A stretch of DNA of 64,000 nt from Desulfotomaculum nigrificans DSM 574. Lineage in GTDB: Bacteria; Bacillota; Desulfotomaculia; Desulfotomaculales; Desulfotomaculaceae. Shown piece by piece: positions 51,094 through 60,484 of this stretch; position 1 is the stretch's first letter, and each line of letters begins with the position of its first letter. A program made the translations under genes and the position numbers. Under the pieces are notes generated by a model that ran no database searches, was not told the DNA's origin, and worked only from the letters and a program-made list of their open reading frames with translations. The DNA is taken from NCBI RefSeq assembly GCF_000189755.2, contig NZ_KI912183.1:1056257-1120256 (forward strand). The letters are read 5' to 3'.

Positions 51094-51765
51094 ATGCAAT
51101 TAGGACCATTAGACATAGCCTTCATTTTAAAGATTCTCCCAACTTTATTAAAGGGAGCCGTAATGACAATAAAATTAACCGCATTCGCTATTGTCTTTGG
51201 GACCCTTATTGGTTTGATTGTCGCCCTGGCTAAGATTTCCAGTATTAAAATATTAAACTGGATAGGGGGACTTTATACCTGGGTTATCCGGGGGGTCCCC
51301 CTTCTCCTGCAATTAATGTTCCTTTACTATGGTTTAGCCTTTGCCGGCATCATGCTGGATGAATTTACAGTGGCCGTACTTGGACTTTCGGTTTGTGGTG
51401 GGGCATATATTGCTGAAATTATCCGGGCTGGTATCCTTTCCATTGATCGGGGGCAAATGGAAGCGGCCTTATCAATGGGCATGACATATGCCCAGGCTAT
51501 GCGACGGGTTATCTTACCACAGGCCTATAGGCGTTTGCTTCCTCCCATGGGCAACGAATTTATTACTCTAATGAAGGACAGTGCCCTGGTATCAGTTATA
51601 ACAATGACCGAACTATTAAGATCGGCGACTCAATTACAAAGTGTAACCTTCCGACCGGTGGAGGTTTATATTACAGCCGGTCTGTTGTACTTAATTATGA
51701 CAACCTTCTTTACCATTGTCTTTGATCGGTTGGAAAGAAAGCTTGCCGTTTCAGATGGCAAATAA
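51094..51765 (+). CDS. Amino-acid ABC transporter permease
   Basis: 223 aa with about five membrane segments. Family signature: [38 protein letters not shown], and the EAA loop [20 protein letters not shown], which contacts the ATPase, followed by [16 protein letters not shown]. HisM/GlnP type. 26 bases after the binding-protein gene. Confidence 0.92.
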   Translation: MQLGPLDIAFILKILPTLLKGAVMTIKLTAFAIVFGTLIGLIVALAKISSIKILNWIGGLYTWVIRGVPLLLQLMFLYYGLAFAGIMLDEFTVAVLGLSVCGGAYIAEIIRAGILSIDRGQMEAALSMGMTYAQAMRRVILPQAYRRLLPPMGNEFITLMKDSALVSVITMTELLRSATQLQSVTFRPVEVYITAGLLYLIMTTFFTIVFDRLERKLAVSDGK

Positions 51766-51779
51766 GGGGAGGGATTCTT

Positions 51780-52577
51780 TTGATTAAGGCCGAGAGCATC
51801 AGTAAAAGCTTCGGTAAACTGGAAGTATTAAAAGAAATCAGTCTGGAAGTGAAGCAAGGTGAAGTGGTGGCCATCATTGGTCCCAGCGGTTCCGGCAAAA
51901 GTACTTTCCTCCGCTGCATTAACCATCTGGAGTCTATTGACAGTGGCAACGTTTATTTTGATGGCCAACCGATTGGTTTTAAGCAGTTGCCCAACGGTAA
52001 AAAAGCTCCCATTAAAGGTAAAGAGCTGTGCCAGTTAAGAAGCCAAATCGGCATGGTGTTTCAAAAATTTAACCTATTCCCTCATATGACCGCCCTGGAA
52101 AATGTGATGGAAGGACCAATTACAGTTTTAGGTAAGTCCAAAACTGAAGCCAGAGACCTGGCTGAAGAATTGTTAGCCAAGGTTGGCCTGGCCGACAAAG
52201 CAGAGAATTACCCCAGCCAGCTATCGGGTGGGCAACAGCAGCGGGTGGCCATAGCACGTGCGCTGGCCATGAAACCAAAAGTAATGCTGTTTGACGAACC
52301 CACCAGTGCTTTAGACCCCGAGCTGGTTGGTGAAGTTCTCAATGTGATGAAAAACTTAGCCAATGAGGGCATGACTATGATCGTAGTAACCCATGAAATG
52401 GGCTTCGCCCGGGAAGTAGCCGACCGGGTAGTGTTTATGGATGACGGTAAGATCTTGGAGATAGGTAAGCCTGAAAACATCTTCACGTCACCTAAACACC
52501 CCAGAACCAAGGATTTCCTACGCAGTGTCCTGCGTGGCTATGAGCCGATGACCTATCCCCAGGTGGCTAACATATAA
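51780..52577 (+). CDS. Amino-acid ABC transporter ATPase
   Basis: 265 aa from a TTG preceded by GGGGAGGG. Walker [15 protein letters not shown]-loop [12 protein letters not shown], signature [15 protein letters not shown], Walker [15 protein letters not shown]-loop VVTHEMG. It is about 20 residues longer than GlnQ, through an insert after strand 2 ([19 protein letters not shown]), which is common in some Firmicutes homologues. Last gene of the operon. Confidence 0.94.
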   Translation: MIKAESISKSFGKLEVLKEISLEVKQGEVVAIIGPSGSGKSTFLRCINHLESIDSGNVYFDGQPIGFKQLPNGKKAPIKGKELCQLRSQIGMVFQKFNLFPHMTALENVMEGPITVLGKSKTEARDLAEELLAKVGLADKAENYPSQLSGGQQQRVAIARALAMKPKVMLFDEPTSALDPELVGEVLNVMKNLANEGMTMIVVTHEMGFAREVADRVVFMDDGKILEIGKPENIFTSPKHPRTKDFLRSVLRGYEPMTYPQVANI

Positions 52578-52588
52578 ATATAAAGTAA

Positions 52589-52625
52589 AAAGCCCTTCCA
52601 CTTAACGGAAGGGCTTTTTATTTTT
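52589..52625. terminator. Bidirectional terminator
   Basis: AAAAAGCCCTTCC-ACTTAAC-GGAAGGGCTTTTT between the ABC operon and the convergent permease gene. Confidence 0.92.
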
Positions 52626-54080
52626 CTACATCTCAGGCTCCACCTTAAAAACATCCTCATATTTAACCCTGCCTGCCTCTGCCGGTTTTAGTTTATAACC
52701 CAATACTTTATACCAAATAATCGGCAGGAGCAGCAGTGGCAAACCAATGTAAAAGGAAATTCGCAACTCTTCGTTAAAGGCAATGATACCCAAACAGGCC
52801 ACTTGCACCCAAATGGCAAAATGGGTTAAATAAGGGAACAGCGGCGTACGAAACTTGAGTTTCCGGGTGTCAAAACCCTCTCTTTCCAACCTGCGGCGGA
52901 AATTGAGCTGGGACCAGCAAATAGAAATCCAGGCAATGGCACCGGCGAATCCGGACAAGGCCAGTAAATAGGTATAAATTGTTTCGCTGGTATCAAAGGT
53001 ATAGGCTAACACACAAATCCAGCAGCCGGCAATGGAAAGTAGGGTAGCATTCTGGGGTACCCCGTTTTTATTGAGTTTCCCCAGGAACCTCGGGGCCATG
53101 CCTTCTCTGGCCAGGGCATAAACTGCCCTGGTACAGCCATAAAGTCCCGAGTTGGAGCAGGATATGGCCGCAGTCAGCACCACGAAGGAAAACAAACCGC
53201 CAGCCCACTTAAAACCATAGGAATTGAGGGCGGCCGCAAAAACACTTTCTTGCAGACCAGCCTCGCCCCATGGGAAAATACACACCAGTAAGAACAAGGG
53301 AACGATATAGAGAGCAATGATTCGCCAGGTTACATTTTTAATGGCCACCGGAATGGTCTTTTCCGGCTCTTTACTCTCCCCGGCAGCTAGGCCGATAATT
53401 TCCGAGCCCTGGAAATTAACCAGAATAATTACCATCGTTAAAAGAATAGCCCAGGACCCCTTGGGGGTGAAGCCACCGTTACCAAGCAAGATAGAGGTAC
53501 CTTTAAATCCGCCGTTACCAATTACTCCTAAAAAGATCAAGGCAGCAGTAATCACAAACATAATGATGGCCAAAATTTTAATAATAGCCAGCCAGAACTC
53601 CAACTCACCAAAGGTACCCACATAAGAAAGGTTAATAATCGTAATAATTAGTCCGAAACCAATGGCCCACCACATCGTGTCCACAGCCGGGAAAAAGTTA
53701 TTCATGATGATACCTGCGGCAATCATCTCCGCCGGTACATAAAATACCCAGGTCAACCAGTAGGACCATCCCACACCGCAAGCCCAGGCCGGTGAAATAA
53801 AATCATTGGCGTAGGTAACAAAGGAACGGGAAATTGGTATGGCCACCGCCAGTTCACCCATACAAAGCATCACACAAAGTACAATCAGTCCACCTAACAA
53901 GTAAGCCAAAGTAGCCGCCGGACCTGCTGAATCAATGACATAACCAGTTCCTAGAAAGTACCCGCTACCAATTATGCCTCCCAGGGCAATTAATTGTAAG
54001 TGCCTGGACTTTAGCCCCCTCTGCAGACCCTCACCGGTGGTTTCAACCTCTGGCAGTAAATTGCTCTCTTTCGCTGACAT
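52626..54080 (-). CDS. Amino-acid permease (APC superfamily, AAT type)
   Basis: 484 aa from the ATG at 54080, eight bases after AAGGAG; a longer in-frame extension of 28 residues lacks support. Twelve predicted membrane segments. Family signature at the start of TM1 (GLKSRHLQLIALGGIIGSGY) and FQGSEIIGLAAGESKEPEKT in TM6. Close in type to GABA, proline, asparagine or lysine permeases. Proton-driven uptake at the cell membrane; substrate not determinable. Monocistronic. Confidence 0.88.
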   Translation of the reverse strand: MSAKESNLLPEVETTGEGLQRGLKSRHLQLIALGGIIGSGYFLGTGYVIDSAGPAATLAYLLGGLIVLCVMLCMGELAVAIPISRSFVTYANDFISPAWACGVGWSYWLTWVFYVPAEMIAAGIIMNNFFPAVDTMWWAIGFGLIITIINLSYVGTFGELEFWLAIIKILAIIMFVITAALIFLGVIGNGGFKGTSILLGNGGFTPKGSWAILLTMVIILVNFQGSEIIGLAAGESKEPEKTIPVAIKNVTWRIIALYIVPLFLLVCIFPWGEAGLQESVFAAALNSYGFKWAGGLFSFVVLTAAISCSNSGLYGCTRAVYALAREGMAPRFLGKLNKNGVPQNATLLSIAGCWICVLAYTFDTSETIYTYLLALSGFAGAIAWISICWSQLNFRRRLEREGFDTRKLKFRTPLFPYLTHFAIWVQVACLGIIAFNEELRISFYIGLPLLLLPIIWYKVLGYKLKPAEAGRVKYEDVFKVEPEM

Positions 54081-54246
54081 ATTCCATTCTCCTTCCATGG
54101 TTGGCCCGGCCTTCCACCCCGAGCCTGGTTTTTTTTCGATATAACACCCCCGAATTTTTGCCACCTACCACCGGAGGAAAGAGAGCTATTATCCCCTTCT
54201 CCAGTTCGGTGAAACGTTCTGCCTTCTTACCTTTTACGGCAATCAT
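54043..54246 (-). CDS. Doubtful 67-aa ORF overlapping the permease start
   Basis: Starts MIAVKGKKAERFTELEKGII with GGAGGG nine bases upstream and ends inside the permease gene in another frame. A basic soluble peptide of no known family. It could be a leader peptide that controls permease translation. The ribosome binding site is good, but the overlap and composition leave it doubtful. Confidence 0.22.
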   Translation of the reverse strand: MIAVKGKKAERFTELEKGIIALFPPVVGGKNSGVLYRKKTRLGVEGRANHGRRMEYVSEREQFTARG

Positions 54247-54545
54247 ACTTACAAACCCTCCGGGAATCCCCGGAAATTGCAGTATAGAATCAGCCGTCTA
54301 CCTTTTGTGACCTTGCAATGAAGTCACCGGTTCACCTGGTAATACTCTGCCACATTTAGTTAAATTGTTCTTCTAGCAGCAGTTTTCCCTGGATAATCCC
54401 AGAAGACAAAACATCGCTTAAAATTCGACGAAGAAATGAATCTTCCTGCTTAAAAATTCTTCGTGAATATAAAAATTATCGAGCCATGTTTAAAATTGCC
54501 CACTGGTCAATCTTAAACAAAACTTAATATGACTTCACCCAAGTC

Positions 54546-54592
54546 TTACATAGGATTAATTTTTTCTTAACATATTAGGTTTAATATTAACT
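54546..54592 (+). promoter_or_regulatory. Possible Pho-box cluster upstream of pstS
   Basis: TTACAT, TAATTT, TAACAT and GTTTAA-like hexamers spaced 11 bases apart, as in PhoP/PhoB direct repeats, ending 65 bases before the pstS start. The region is AT-rich, so such hexamers arise easily. The rest of 54247-54656 shows no other gene. Confidence 0.25.
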
Positions 54593-54656
54593 TGTACAAA
54601 AACAGTGGCCACCGGCCGCTGAAAATAAAAATAAAATTAGGAGGTATAATGATTCT

Positions 54657-55535
54657 ATGAAATTTAAACGGTTGATGGTTGTAGCAATTTGCCTGGCTCT
54701 TTTGGCAACTGCCATAGGTTGTGGAAAAACAGCTAACCAGGCCAAAGACACCACAGAGAAAAGTGCCGAGATAAAAGGTTCTATCACAGCAGTTGGTTCC
54801 ACCGCATTACAACCTCTGGTGGAACAGGCAGCTAACCAGTTTATGAGTAAAAACCCCGGTGCGCAAATAACTGTGCAAGGCGGCGGTAGTGGAACCGGTC
54901 TGACCCAGGTGAGCAGCGGTGCTGCCCAAATTGGCAACTCTGACATCTTTGCTGAAGAAAAAGAGGGTATTGATGCCGGCGCCTTAACCGATACCAAGGT
55001 AGCCGTGGTAGGTTTTGCCGCAGTGGCTAACCCCGATGTGGGTGTAGATAATCTGACCAAGCAGCAACTAATCGATATCTTTACCGGTAAAATTACCAAC
55101 TGGAAAGAGGTTGGCGGAAAAGATCAAAAAATAGTGGTAGTAAACAGAGCTAAAGGTTCCGGCACCCGGGCTACTTTTAAAAAGTATGCTTTAGATAACA
55201 ATGAAGAAACCAAAGGTTTAGAAGAAGACTCCTCCGGTACCGTTAAGAAAATTATTAAGGAAACCCCCGGTGCCATCAGTTACCTGGCCTTATCTTATGT
55301 TGATGATAGCATGAAAGCTTTAAAAATTGATGGTGTAGAACCCACCAAAGAAAATATTACTTCCGGTAAATACAATATTTGGTCCTACGAGCATATGTAC
55401 ACTAAAGGCAAGCCGGAAGGTGCAGTTAAGGCTTTCTTAGATTACATGCTGTCCGATGAAGTACAAACAACCCTGGTCCCCAAACTTGGTTATATCCCTG
55501 TTAAAGATATGAAAGTAACCAGAGAAGCAAAATAA
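54657..55535 (+). CDS. pstS: Phosphate ABC transporter substrate-binding lipoprotein
   Basis: 292 aa. Lipoprotein signal peptide with Cys in ATAIGCGK (about residue 22). Phosphate-binding motifs: SITAVGSTALQPLVEQAANQ, ITVQGGGSGTGLTQVSSGAA, IGNSDIFAEE, VVNRAKGSGTRATF. TAGGAGG is upstream. It is followed by a terminator rather than pstCAB, so it is a solitary binding protein here; the permease genes must lie elsewhere. An orphan PhoB-like regulator is the convergent neighbour. Confidence 0.93.
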   Translation: MKFKRLMVVAICLALLATAIGCGKTANQAKDTTEKSAEIKGSITAVGSTALQPLVEQAANQFMSKNPGAQITVQGGGSGTGLTQVSSGAAQIGNSDIFAEEKEGIDAGALTDTKVAVVGFAAVANPDVGVDNLTKQQLIDIFTGKITNWKEVGGKDQKIVVVNRAKGSGTRATFKKYALDNNEETKGLEEDSSGTVKKIIKETPGAISYLALSYVDDSMKALKIDGVEPTKENITSGKYNIWSYEHMYTKGKPEGAVKAFLDYMLSDEVQTTLVPKLGYIPVKDMKVTREAK

Positions 55536-55596
55536 CTTGGATAACAAATTTAATCAACACATATTTGAAAGCGGCTTAGCCGCCTCAGACTGATGA

Positions 55597-55640
55597 TAAA
55601 CTCCCTCTGCTGACTGCGGCCACGAGGGAGTTTGTTTTGT
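55597..55640 (+). terminator. Terminator of pstS
   Basis: AAACTCCCTC...GAGGGAGTTT followed by GTTTTGTTTG. Confidence 0.85.
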
Positions 55641-55701
55641 TTGCAAAGAGGTTGGTTTATATAAATAAGCAGTCTTTTATGAAGATATGAACTAACAAGA
55701 A

Positions 55702-55742
55702 TAAACCCACCTTTGGTCCTTTTAACCAACCGGTGGGTCTTG
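55702..55742 (-). terminator. Terminator of the response-regulator gene
   Basis: Minus strand: AACCCACC...GGTGGGTCTTGTTT. Confidence 0.7.
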
Positions 55743-55750
55743 TTTACTGA

Positions 55751-56458
55751 TTAACATTTATAATCCTCCGAAAATTTATATCCTACACCACGAACCGTTA
55801 AAATATATTTAGGATTACCCGGATCAACTTCAATCTTTTGGCGCACATAGCGGATATGCACATCAACTGTACGGGTATCTACGTTATTGTCAAATCCCCA
55901 CACCTGTTCAAGCAGCATTTCTCTGGTAAATACTTTACCCGGATGAGACATTAGGACATGGAGTAGCTTAAACTCTTTCGGGGTAAAATTGACCGGTGTT
56001 CCTTCTACATGCACTTCAAATTTATCCAAATTCATTTCCAAACCACCTACTCTAATTAAGGAAGTATTGGATGCAACAAGTTTATCATATTGTGCACGCC
56101 GGAGGTTGGCCTTCACTCTGGCGGCCAACTCTCTGGGGCTAAAGGGCTTGGTAATATAGTCATCGGCACCCATTTCCAGTCCCACAACATGGTCCACCGT
56201 CTCTCTCCTGGCAGAAACCATTAATATGGGCAGTCTTGATGTGGAGGGGTGACTGCGCAAACATCGGCATACCTCCAAACCATCCACTTTTGGTAACATA
56301 ACATCAAGTATAATTAAGTCCGGTGGCTCTTGTTGGGCTAAACGTAAGCCCTCTTCCCCGTCCAAGGCAGTAATGACCCGGTGATTGTCTTTTTCCAAAT
56401 TATATTTGATTAACTCGAGAATATTGGTTTCATCATCTACTACCAGAATCTTAGCCAT
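55751..56458 (-). CDS. OmpR/PhoB-family response regulator
   Basis: 235 aa. Receiver domain: KILVVDDETNILELI (acidic pair), phosphorylation Asp in DLIILDVMLPKVDG (about residue 53), MVSARRE and YITKPFSPREL (Lys about 104). C-terminal winged helix: FTPKEFKLLHVLMSHPGKVF and DTRTVDVHIRYVRQKIE. It resembles PhoB/PhoP/YycF. Neighbouring pstS suggests phosphate control, but no sensor kinase gene lies next to it in the window. The downstream side ends in a terminator and the upstream side is the divergent EAL gene. Confidence 0.92.
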   Translation of the reverse strand: MAKILVVDDETNILELIKYNLEKDNHRVITALDGEEGLRLAQQEPPDLIILDVMLPKVDGLEVCRCLRSHPSTSRLPILMVSARRETVDHVVGLEMGADDYITKPFSPRELAARVKANLRRAQYDKLVASNTSLIRVGGLEMNLDKFEVHVEGTPVNFTPKEFKLLHVLMSHPGKVFTREMLLEQVWGFDNNVDTRTVDVHIRYVRQKIEVDPGNPKYILTVRGVGYKFSEDYKC

Positions 56459-56657
56459 TGGTTGACACCACCTCTTTTGTTAACTTACTTAAATTATATT
56501 GCTTGATTGTTAAACCTCGCCTAATTAGATATTAAATTGTTATTAAGTTAAACCCCCTATTTGAAAAAATTAAATTCTTTTAACGGATGATTAACCATCC
56601 CCTAAGGGAAGTGATATAAAATAGTAACAAACCAATAGTATGGCTGGGGGGAAGTAA

Positions 56658-58058
56658 TTGCTTCTCAGGGAACAACTGCTTAAAATTAGAAATCGGCTGA
56701 CGCAAATTTTTACTCCGGATAACCTGCTAATTCATTTACTACAAGGTTCTTCCCTGCTGGAAAAACTGGAACGCATGATGTCCAGCGGTTCTCAGATCAT
56801 TGTCCTTTATGTAGATATTGCTGATTTTCATCAGGTCGTACAAATACATGGGGAGGCCCTAGCCAGGCAGGTGTTGAATTTACTGCGCTCCGCTTTAAAT
56901 CATAAGGCAGCAGAATTTTTGAATTGTACCGGAGAAAAGGCGGTGGAAAATCTCTGGGGGGATGACTTCCTGATGATCTGTCAGCAAAAAACCCCACTTA
57001 CCCAACAGCAGGTTAACAAAATATCCACAGTTTTACGGATAGCCTTAGAAGAAAATTTAAAGCCGGAATTACTAAAGCTCACCGGGAACAGCTTGAAACT
57101 ACACTTAGGCTGTTCCGTCATTAAAGGCAGCTGCCGTGAAAATCATAAGCAGGCTCTTTATAATGCGTTAAAAGAAGCCCAAAAGGTAGCTAGGGGCACC
57201 TGGAGTCAACAAACGTTGCAACTGCGGGAAGAATTTAGCGAGCTGTTAACTGCCAAATCATTTAACATCCTCTACCAACCTATCGTATCTTTACAAAGCG
57301 GTGAAATACTGGGGTGGGAAGCCTTAACCCGGGGTCCATCGGGTAGCTATTTTTTCTCTCCCTCGGTCATATTTAATTTTGCTGAGGAAGTCGGCCTCTT
57401 ATTTCCATTGGAAAAGGTATGCCGGGAACTGGCGATAAAAAATTTCGGCCAGGGCAAAAGCAATCAAAAACTCTTTCTTAATATCCACCCCTATACTGTT
57501 AATGATCCCAATTTTGTAAAAGGGGAAACCAGAAAACTGTTAGCTGACAGTAGCCTTTCCGCCAACAATTTAGTTTTTGAAATAACTGAGCGGCAGAGTA
57601 TCCATGACTTTAACCAGTTTAATAAGACGCTGTCCCATTACCGCAGCCAGGGTTACCAGGTGGCAGTGGATGATGCCGGGGCTGGGTTCTCCAGTCTCCA
57701 GGCCATTGCCGAGGTAAGGCCGGAATATATTAAGATAGACTCTTCACTGGTAAGGGGGATCAATACCAACCGAGTTAAACAGGCACTGTTAGAAACCTTT
57801 GTTACTTTCACTGAGAAAATTGGCTGTAGCATTATTGCCGAGGGGATTGAAACAGAAGCGGAACTCACAGCTTTGTGTTCCATCGGGGTACATTACGGTC
57901 AGGGATATTTCCTGGCCCGTCCATCATTTCCCAAACCAGCGGTTTCCTCCAAGTCTCTAAATAAGATTACTTCTCTTTCCTGTTGCAATCCCGCAGATGT
58001 ATGGCAAAAGGCTTTCCCCATTGGGAAGATCAGCGAACCAGCTGTGCAGGTAGATTAG
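56658..58058 (+). CDS. EAL c-di-GMP phosphodiesterase with degenerate N-terminal GGDEF, truncated
   Basis: 466 aa from a TTG with GGGGGGAAG upstream. Residues 1-190 resemble a GGDEF fold but the signature is WGDDF, so no cyclase activity is expected. Residues 210-430 are an EAL domain with the catalytic set intact: GWEALTRG, LFLNIHP, FEITERQ, VDDAGAGFSSL, EYIKIDSSL, IAEGIETEAEL, GQGYFLARP. It should hydrolyse c-di-GMP. After EAL the frame ends in ISEPAVQVD, where homologues go on into CBS domains and a second GGDEF. The remainder of that second GGDEF is found just downstream in another frame, so the full-length protein was lost by deletion. Confidence 0.85.
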   Translation: MLLREQLLKIRNRLTQIFTPDNLLIHLLQGSSLLEKLERMMSSGSQIIVLYVDIADFHQVVQIHGEALARQVLNLLRSALNHKAAEFLNCTGEKAVENLWGDDFLMICQQKTPLTQQQVNKISTVLRIALEENLKPELLKLTGNSLKLHLGCSVIKGSCRENHKQALYNALKEAQKVARGTWSQQTLQLREEFSELLTAKSFNILYQPIVSLQSGEILGWEALTRGPSGSYFFSPSVIFNFAEEVGLLFPLEKVCRELAIKNFGQGKSNQKLFLNIHPYTVNDPNFVKGETRKLLADSSLSANNLVFEITERQSIHDFNQFNKTLSHYRSQGYQVAVDDAGAGFSSLQAIAEVRPEYIKIDSSLVRGINTNRVKQALLETFVTFTEKIGCSIIAEGIETEAELTALCSIGVHYGQGYFLARPSFPKPAVSSKSLNKITSLSCCNPADVWQKAFPIGKISEPAVQVD

Positions 58059-58381
58059 GTTGGGATGATTTCGTGGTGTTAACTCACAAAAACAGGGCGG
58101 CAGAGATCTGCCAGCGTTACATACGTTACTTTGACCGTTTGGTCAAAAATTTATATTCCTCCGAAGACAAGCAAAGGGGTGGCTTTTACGGCCAAGACCG
58201 TCAGGGGCAAGAAACCTGGTTTCCGTTGGTGTCCGTTTCTTTATCTATTGTAGACTGTGGCGGACATTATTCACCCGAAAGTTTGGCTGAAAGGGCAGCC
58301 CAGTTAAAACGCTATGCGAAGTCTAAAATCGGGAGCAACTATATTTCTGACCAACATACTTATCAAGATAGTAAAGGCTAA
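58059..58381 (+). pseudogene. Out-of-frame remnant of the C-terminal GGDEF domain
   Basis: The +1 frame reads GRLGWDDFVVLTHKNRAAEI, where a GGDDFV signature is expected, then CQRYIRYFDRLVKNLY and FPLVSVSLSIVDCGG, the typical end of the GGDEF domain of GGDEF-EAL-CBS-GGDEF proteins. The part encoding two CBS domains and the first half of this GGDEF (probably 200-260 codons) is missing. The frame joins the upstream EAL gene within about 20 bases, so this is one gene with an internal deletion and frameshift. Confidence 0.75.
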
Positions 58382-58425
58382 ACCAATACCTTTGGTACTG
58401 ATTTAGCTTTTATTTGCTTTAGTCT
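58373..58425. terminator. Weak stem-loop terminator
   Basis: AAAGGCTAAA...TTTAGCTTTTATTT with an inner ACC/GGT stem, between the EAL remnant and the convergent chemoreceptor gene. Confidence 0.5.
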
Positions 58426-58451
58426 ACACTTTTAGTTATGTAAAAGTTACA

Positions 58452-60092
58452 CTAACTATTTATAAACCTAAACATATCTAACCTAACCTTCAGATTATCT
58501 GCAATTTCATCCAATCTAGTGGCCATAGCAGCAATATCTTTGACAGAAGCTTGTCCTATATCATCCTCTACTGCAACGTCAACCTCAGTTTGGCTATATC
58601 CTTCGCTAGCCAGTACTTGAATCATGGATACCACCTGCTCTGAACCGGCAGCAATGTTATTGGCACTTTCAGTAATTAATTCAATATAACCGTCGGTATC
58701 TTTGATAGACAGCAATATCTCCTGTAAAGAATTTTGGGCCTGTTGGATTGCTTTTACCCCTTCCGCCACCACATTTTTATTAACTTCCATTTGGTTGGTG
58801 ACGATAGAACTCTGTATATAAATATCTTTTACTAGTTGAGCTACTTCTTTAGCCGCATCAGAAGTATTCTCAGCTAACTTTTTAACCTCCTGGGCCACCA
58901 CGGCAAATCCTTTGCCATATTCACCGGCCTGAGCAGCTTCAATGGATGCATTTAAGGATAATAGGTGGGTTTGGGCAGAAATTTCCTGAATATGTTGCAT
59001 AAAGGCACTTATTTTATTGATATTTTCTCCTAGACTTTGCACAGCCTGGACCTGTTCTTTTACCACTGTAGCATTTTTATCAATTACCAGGGCAATTTCT
59101 TTTAGGGCTTCTTCTCCTCTGGCAGCGGCCTCCAACATAGTAGCACTGGCAATTCTGGAGCTATCTATCTGCTGTGTGATTACATCCACCGAATTTGCCA
59201 CTTCCCCTACGGTGCTATTGGTTTGTTTCACGGTTTGCACCTGGTTTTCTGCAACCCGAATAATTTGTTTATTCAATATATGTACCTGGTTGAACATTGA
59301 TTGAATTTGCAACAAAAAACCTGATAAACTGTCTATCATAGTATTAAAGCTTTGGCCTAGTACTGCAAACTCTGCACCCATTTTCTCTGTCTGAACCCGC
59401 ACCGTCAGGTCACCTTTACTTGCTTCCCCACAGACCAATACAATCTCTTCTAAGGGTTTGGTAAACCTCCTGGCACCAACCCACCCTATAAAAAAAGCCA
59501 TGATTAAGGCCAAAAATCCTACTAAAATTGCCATATTACGTAGCTGATAAACAGTATTCAAATATTCCTTTTCCTGTATGCCAACCACATAGTACCAGTT
59601 CTTTCCGGGTATATATTGATTAACCACGGAATATTTTGCCCCATTAAAATCAACGGATTTTACCCCAGAGCCATTGGTTAAACAATTTCTTAAAATTCTC
59701 TGTGGAAAAATATTATTGCTATCAGCTGATGGAATGACCGGCTTTCCCTCTGTATCAACAAATTGCAAAATTGGCGCCAGCCCTTTAGCCTTAAAACTTG
59801 CCCTCTCCTTATTTAACAAATACTCAACTTTAGAATTAAATTGACGGGAATCCACGGTGCTGGTATAGAATTCTACCGTTTCTGCTATGTTTTTAGTAGA
59901 TGTAATTAACTTATCTTGAATTAAATCACCAATAGCTTGTTTAGCCACTAGATATGTGGTAACTCCTAATACACCGATAGCTAAAATAATTAACAGTGTA
60001 AATAGGATGAGTAACCGGTGTTGAAACTTTAATCTTCCCCACCTAACTTTTTCCTTAAACCCTATTAATTTCTTTATTACTTTCTTCTTCAC
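58452..60092 (-). CDS. Methyl-accepting chemotaxis protein
   Basis: 546 aa from a GTG with GGGGG seven bases upstream. TM1 at about 28-50 ([20 protein letters not shown]), an extracellular Cache-like sensor of about 130 residues (ending [20 protein letters not shown]), TM2 at about 187-208, a HAMP segment ([20 protein letters not shown]), and a signalling domain with the hairpin tip [20 protein letters not shown]. It senses a small ligand outside the cell. A CheR-binding pentapeptide is not seen at the C-terminus. Monocistronic. Confidence 0.92.
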   Translation of the reverse strand: MKKKVIKKLIGFKEKVRWGRLKFQHRLLILFTLLIILAIGVLGVTTYLVAKQAIGDLIQDKLITSTKNIAETVEFYTSTVDSRQFNSKVEYLLNKERASFKAKGLAPILQFVDTEGKPVIPSADSNNIFPQRILRNCLTNGSGVKSVDFNGAKYSVVNQYIPGKNWYYVVGIQEKEYLNTVYQLRNMAILVGFLALIMAFFIGWVGARRFTKPLEEIVLVCGEASKGDLTVRVQTEKMGAEFAVLGQSFNTMIDSLSGFLLQIQSMFNQVHILNKQIIRVAENQVQTVKQTNSTVGEVANSVDVITQQIDSSRIASATMLEAAARGEEALKEIALVIDKNATVVKEQVQAVQSLGENINKISAFMQHIQEISAQTHLLSLNASIEAAQAGEYGKGFAVVAQEVKKLAENTSDAAKEVAQLVKDIYIQSSIVTNQMEVNKNVVAEGVKAIQQAQNSLQEILLSIKDTDGYIELITESANNIAAGSEQVVSMIQVLASEGYSQTEVDVAVEDDIGQASVKDIAAMATRLDEIADNLKVRLDMFRFINS

Positions 60093-60441
60093 ATATTGAC
60101 CCCCTGTACTAAAATTTTCTTCAAACCAAATTTAACTTATCAGGTTTAAAGATATATAAAGGTAATGTTAATTTTTAAATATTAAAGTTAATTTGTGGTA
60201 AATATTATGTTACTGATGCTGCATAATGTTTACTCTGTTGATTAGAAGCGGGCTTTAGCCCTTGACAGCCCGAGATTTAAAGAAATTAACTGCATATTCG
60301 CTAAATAATGTTCAATAATGGGAAGAGGAAGGTTGGCAAAGAGTGGTATTTACAGGACAAGACGGGGCATCCATAAAGTTTAGAGCCAAAAAGGAAGGGG
60401 GCTCCAGAACCTACAAAGGCATCGATGGTTCAAACCATGTT
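60093..60441. other. Non-coding stretch upstream of the chemoreceptor gene
   Basis: AT-rich for the first 150 bases. A GGGCT...AGCCC stem-loop lies at about 60249-60272. I looked for a c-di-GMP riboswitch because the neighbouring genes concern c-di-GMP and motility, and found no match on either strand. A short plus-strand frame from the GTG at 60343 (VVFTGQDGASIKFRAKKEGG) has only a weak ribosome binding site, and I do not call it. Confidence 0.4.
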
Positions 60442-60468
60442 AAAAACCGGCACCCCCAGGTGCCGGTT
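60442..60468 (-). terminator. Terminator of the glcD-glcF operon
   Basis: Minus strand: AACCGGCACC-TGGG-GGTGCCGGTT followed by TTTAAC, 17 bases after the stop. Confidence 0.85.
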
Positions 60469-60484
60469 GCGTCTTGTTACAAGA

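Noticed and set aside
54101-54310. Plus-strand frame upstream of the amino-acid permease
   Set aside because: Antisense to the permease leader region, no ribosome binding site, proline-rich low-complexity product.
60093-60441. c-di-GMP riboswitch upstream of the chemoreceptor gene
   Set aside because: Looked for the conserved loops and the receptor helix on both strands and found none; only a simple GGGCT/AGCCC stem is present.
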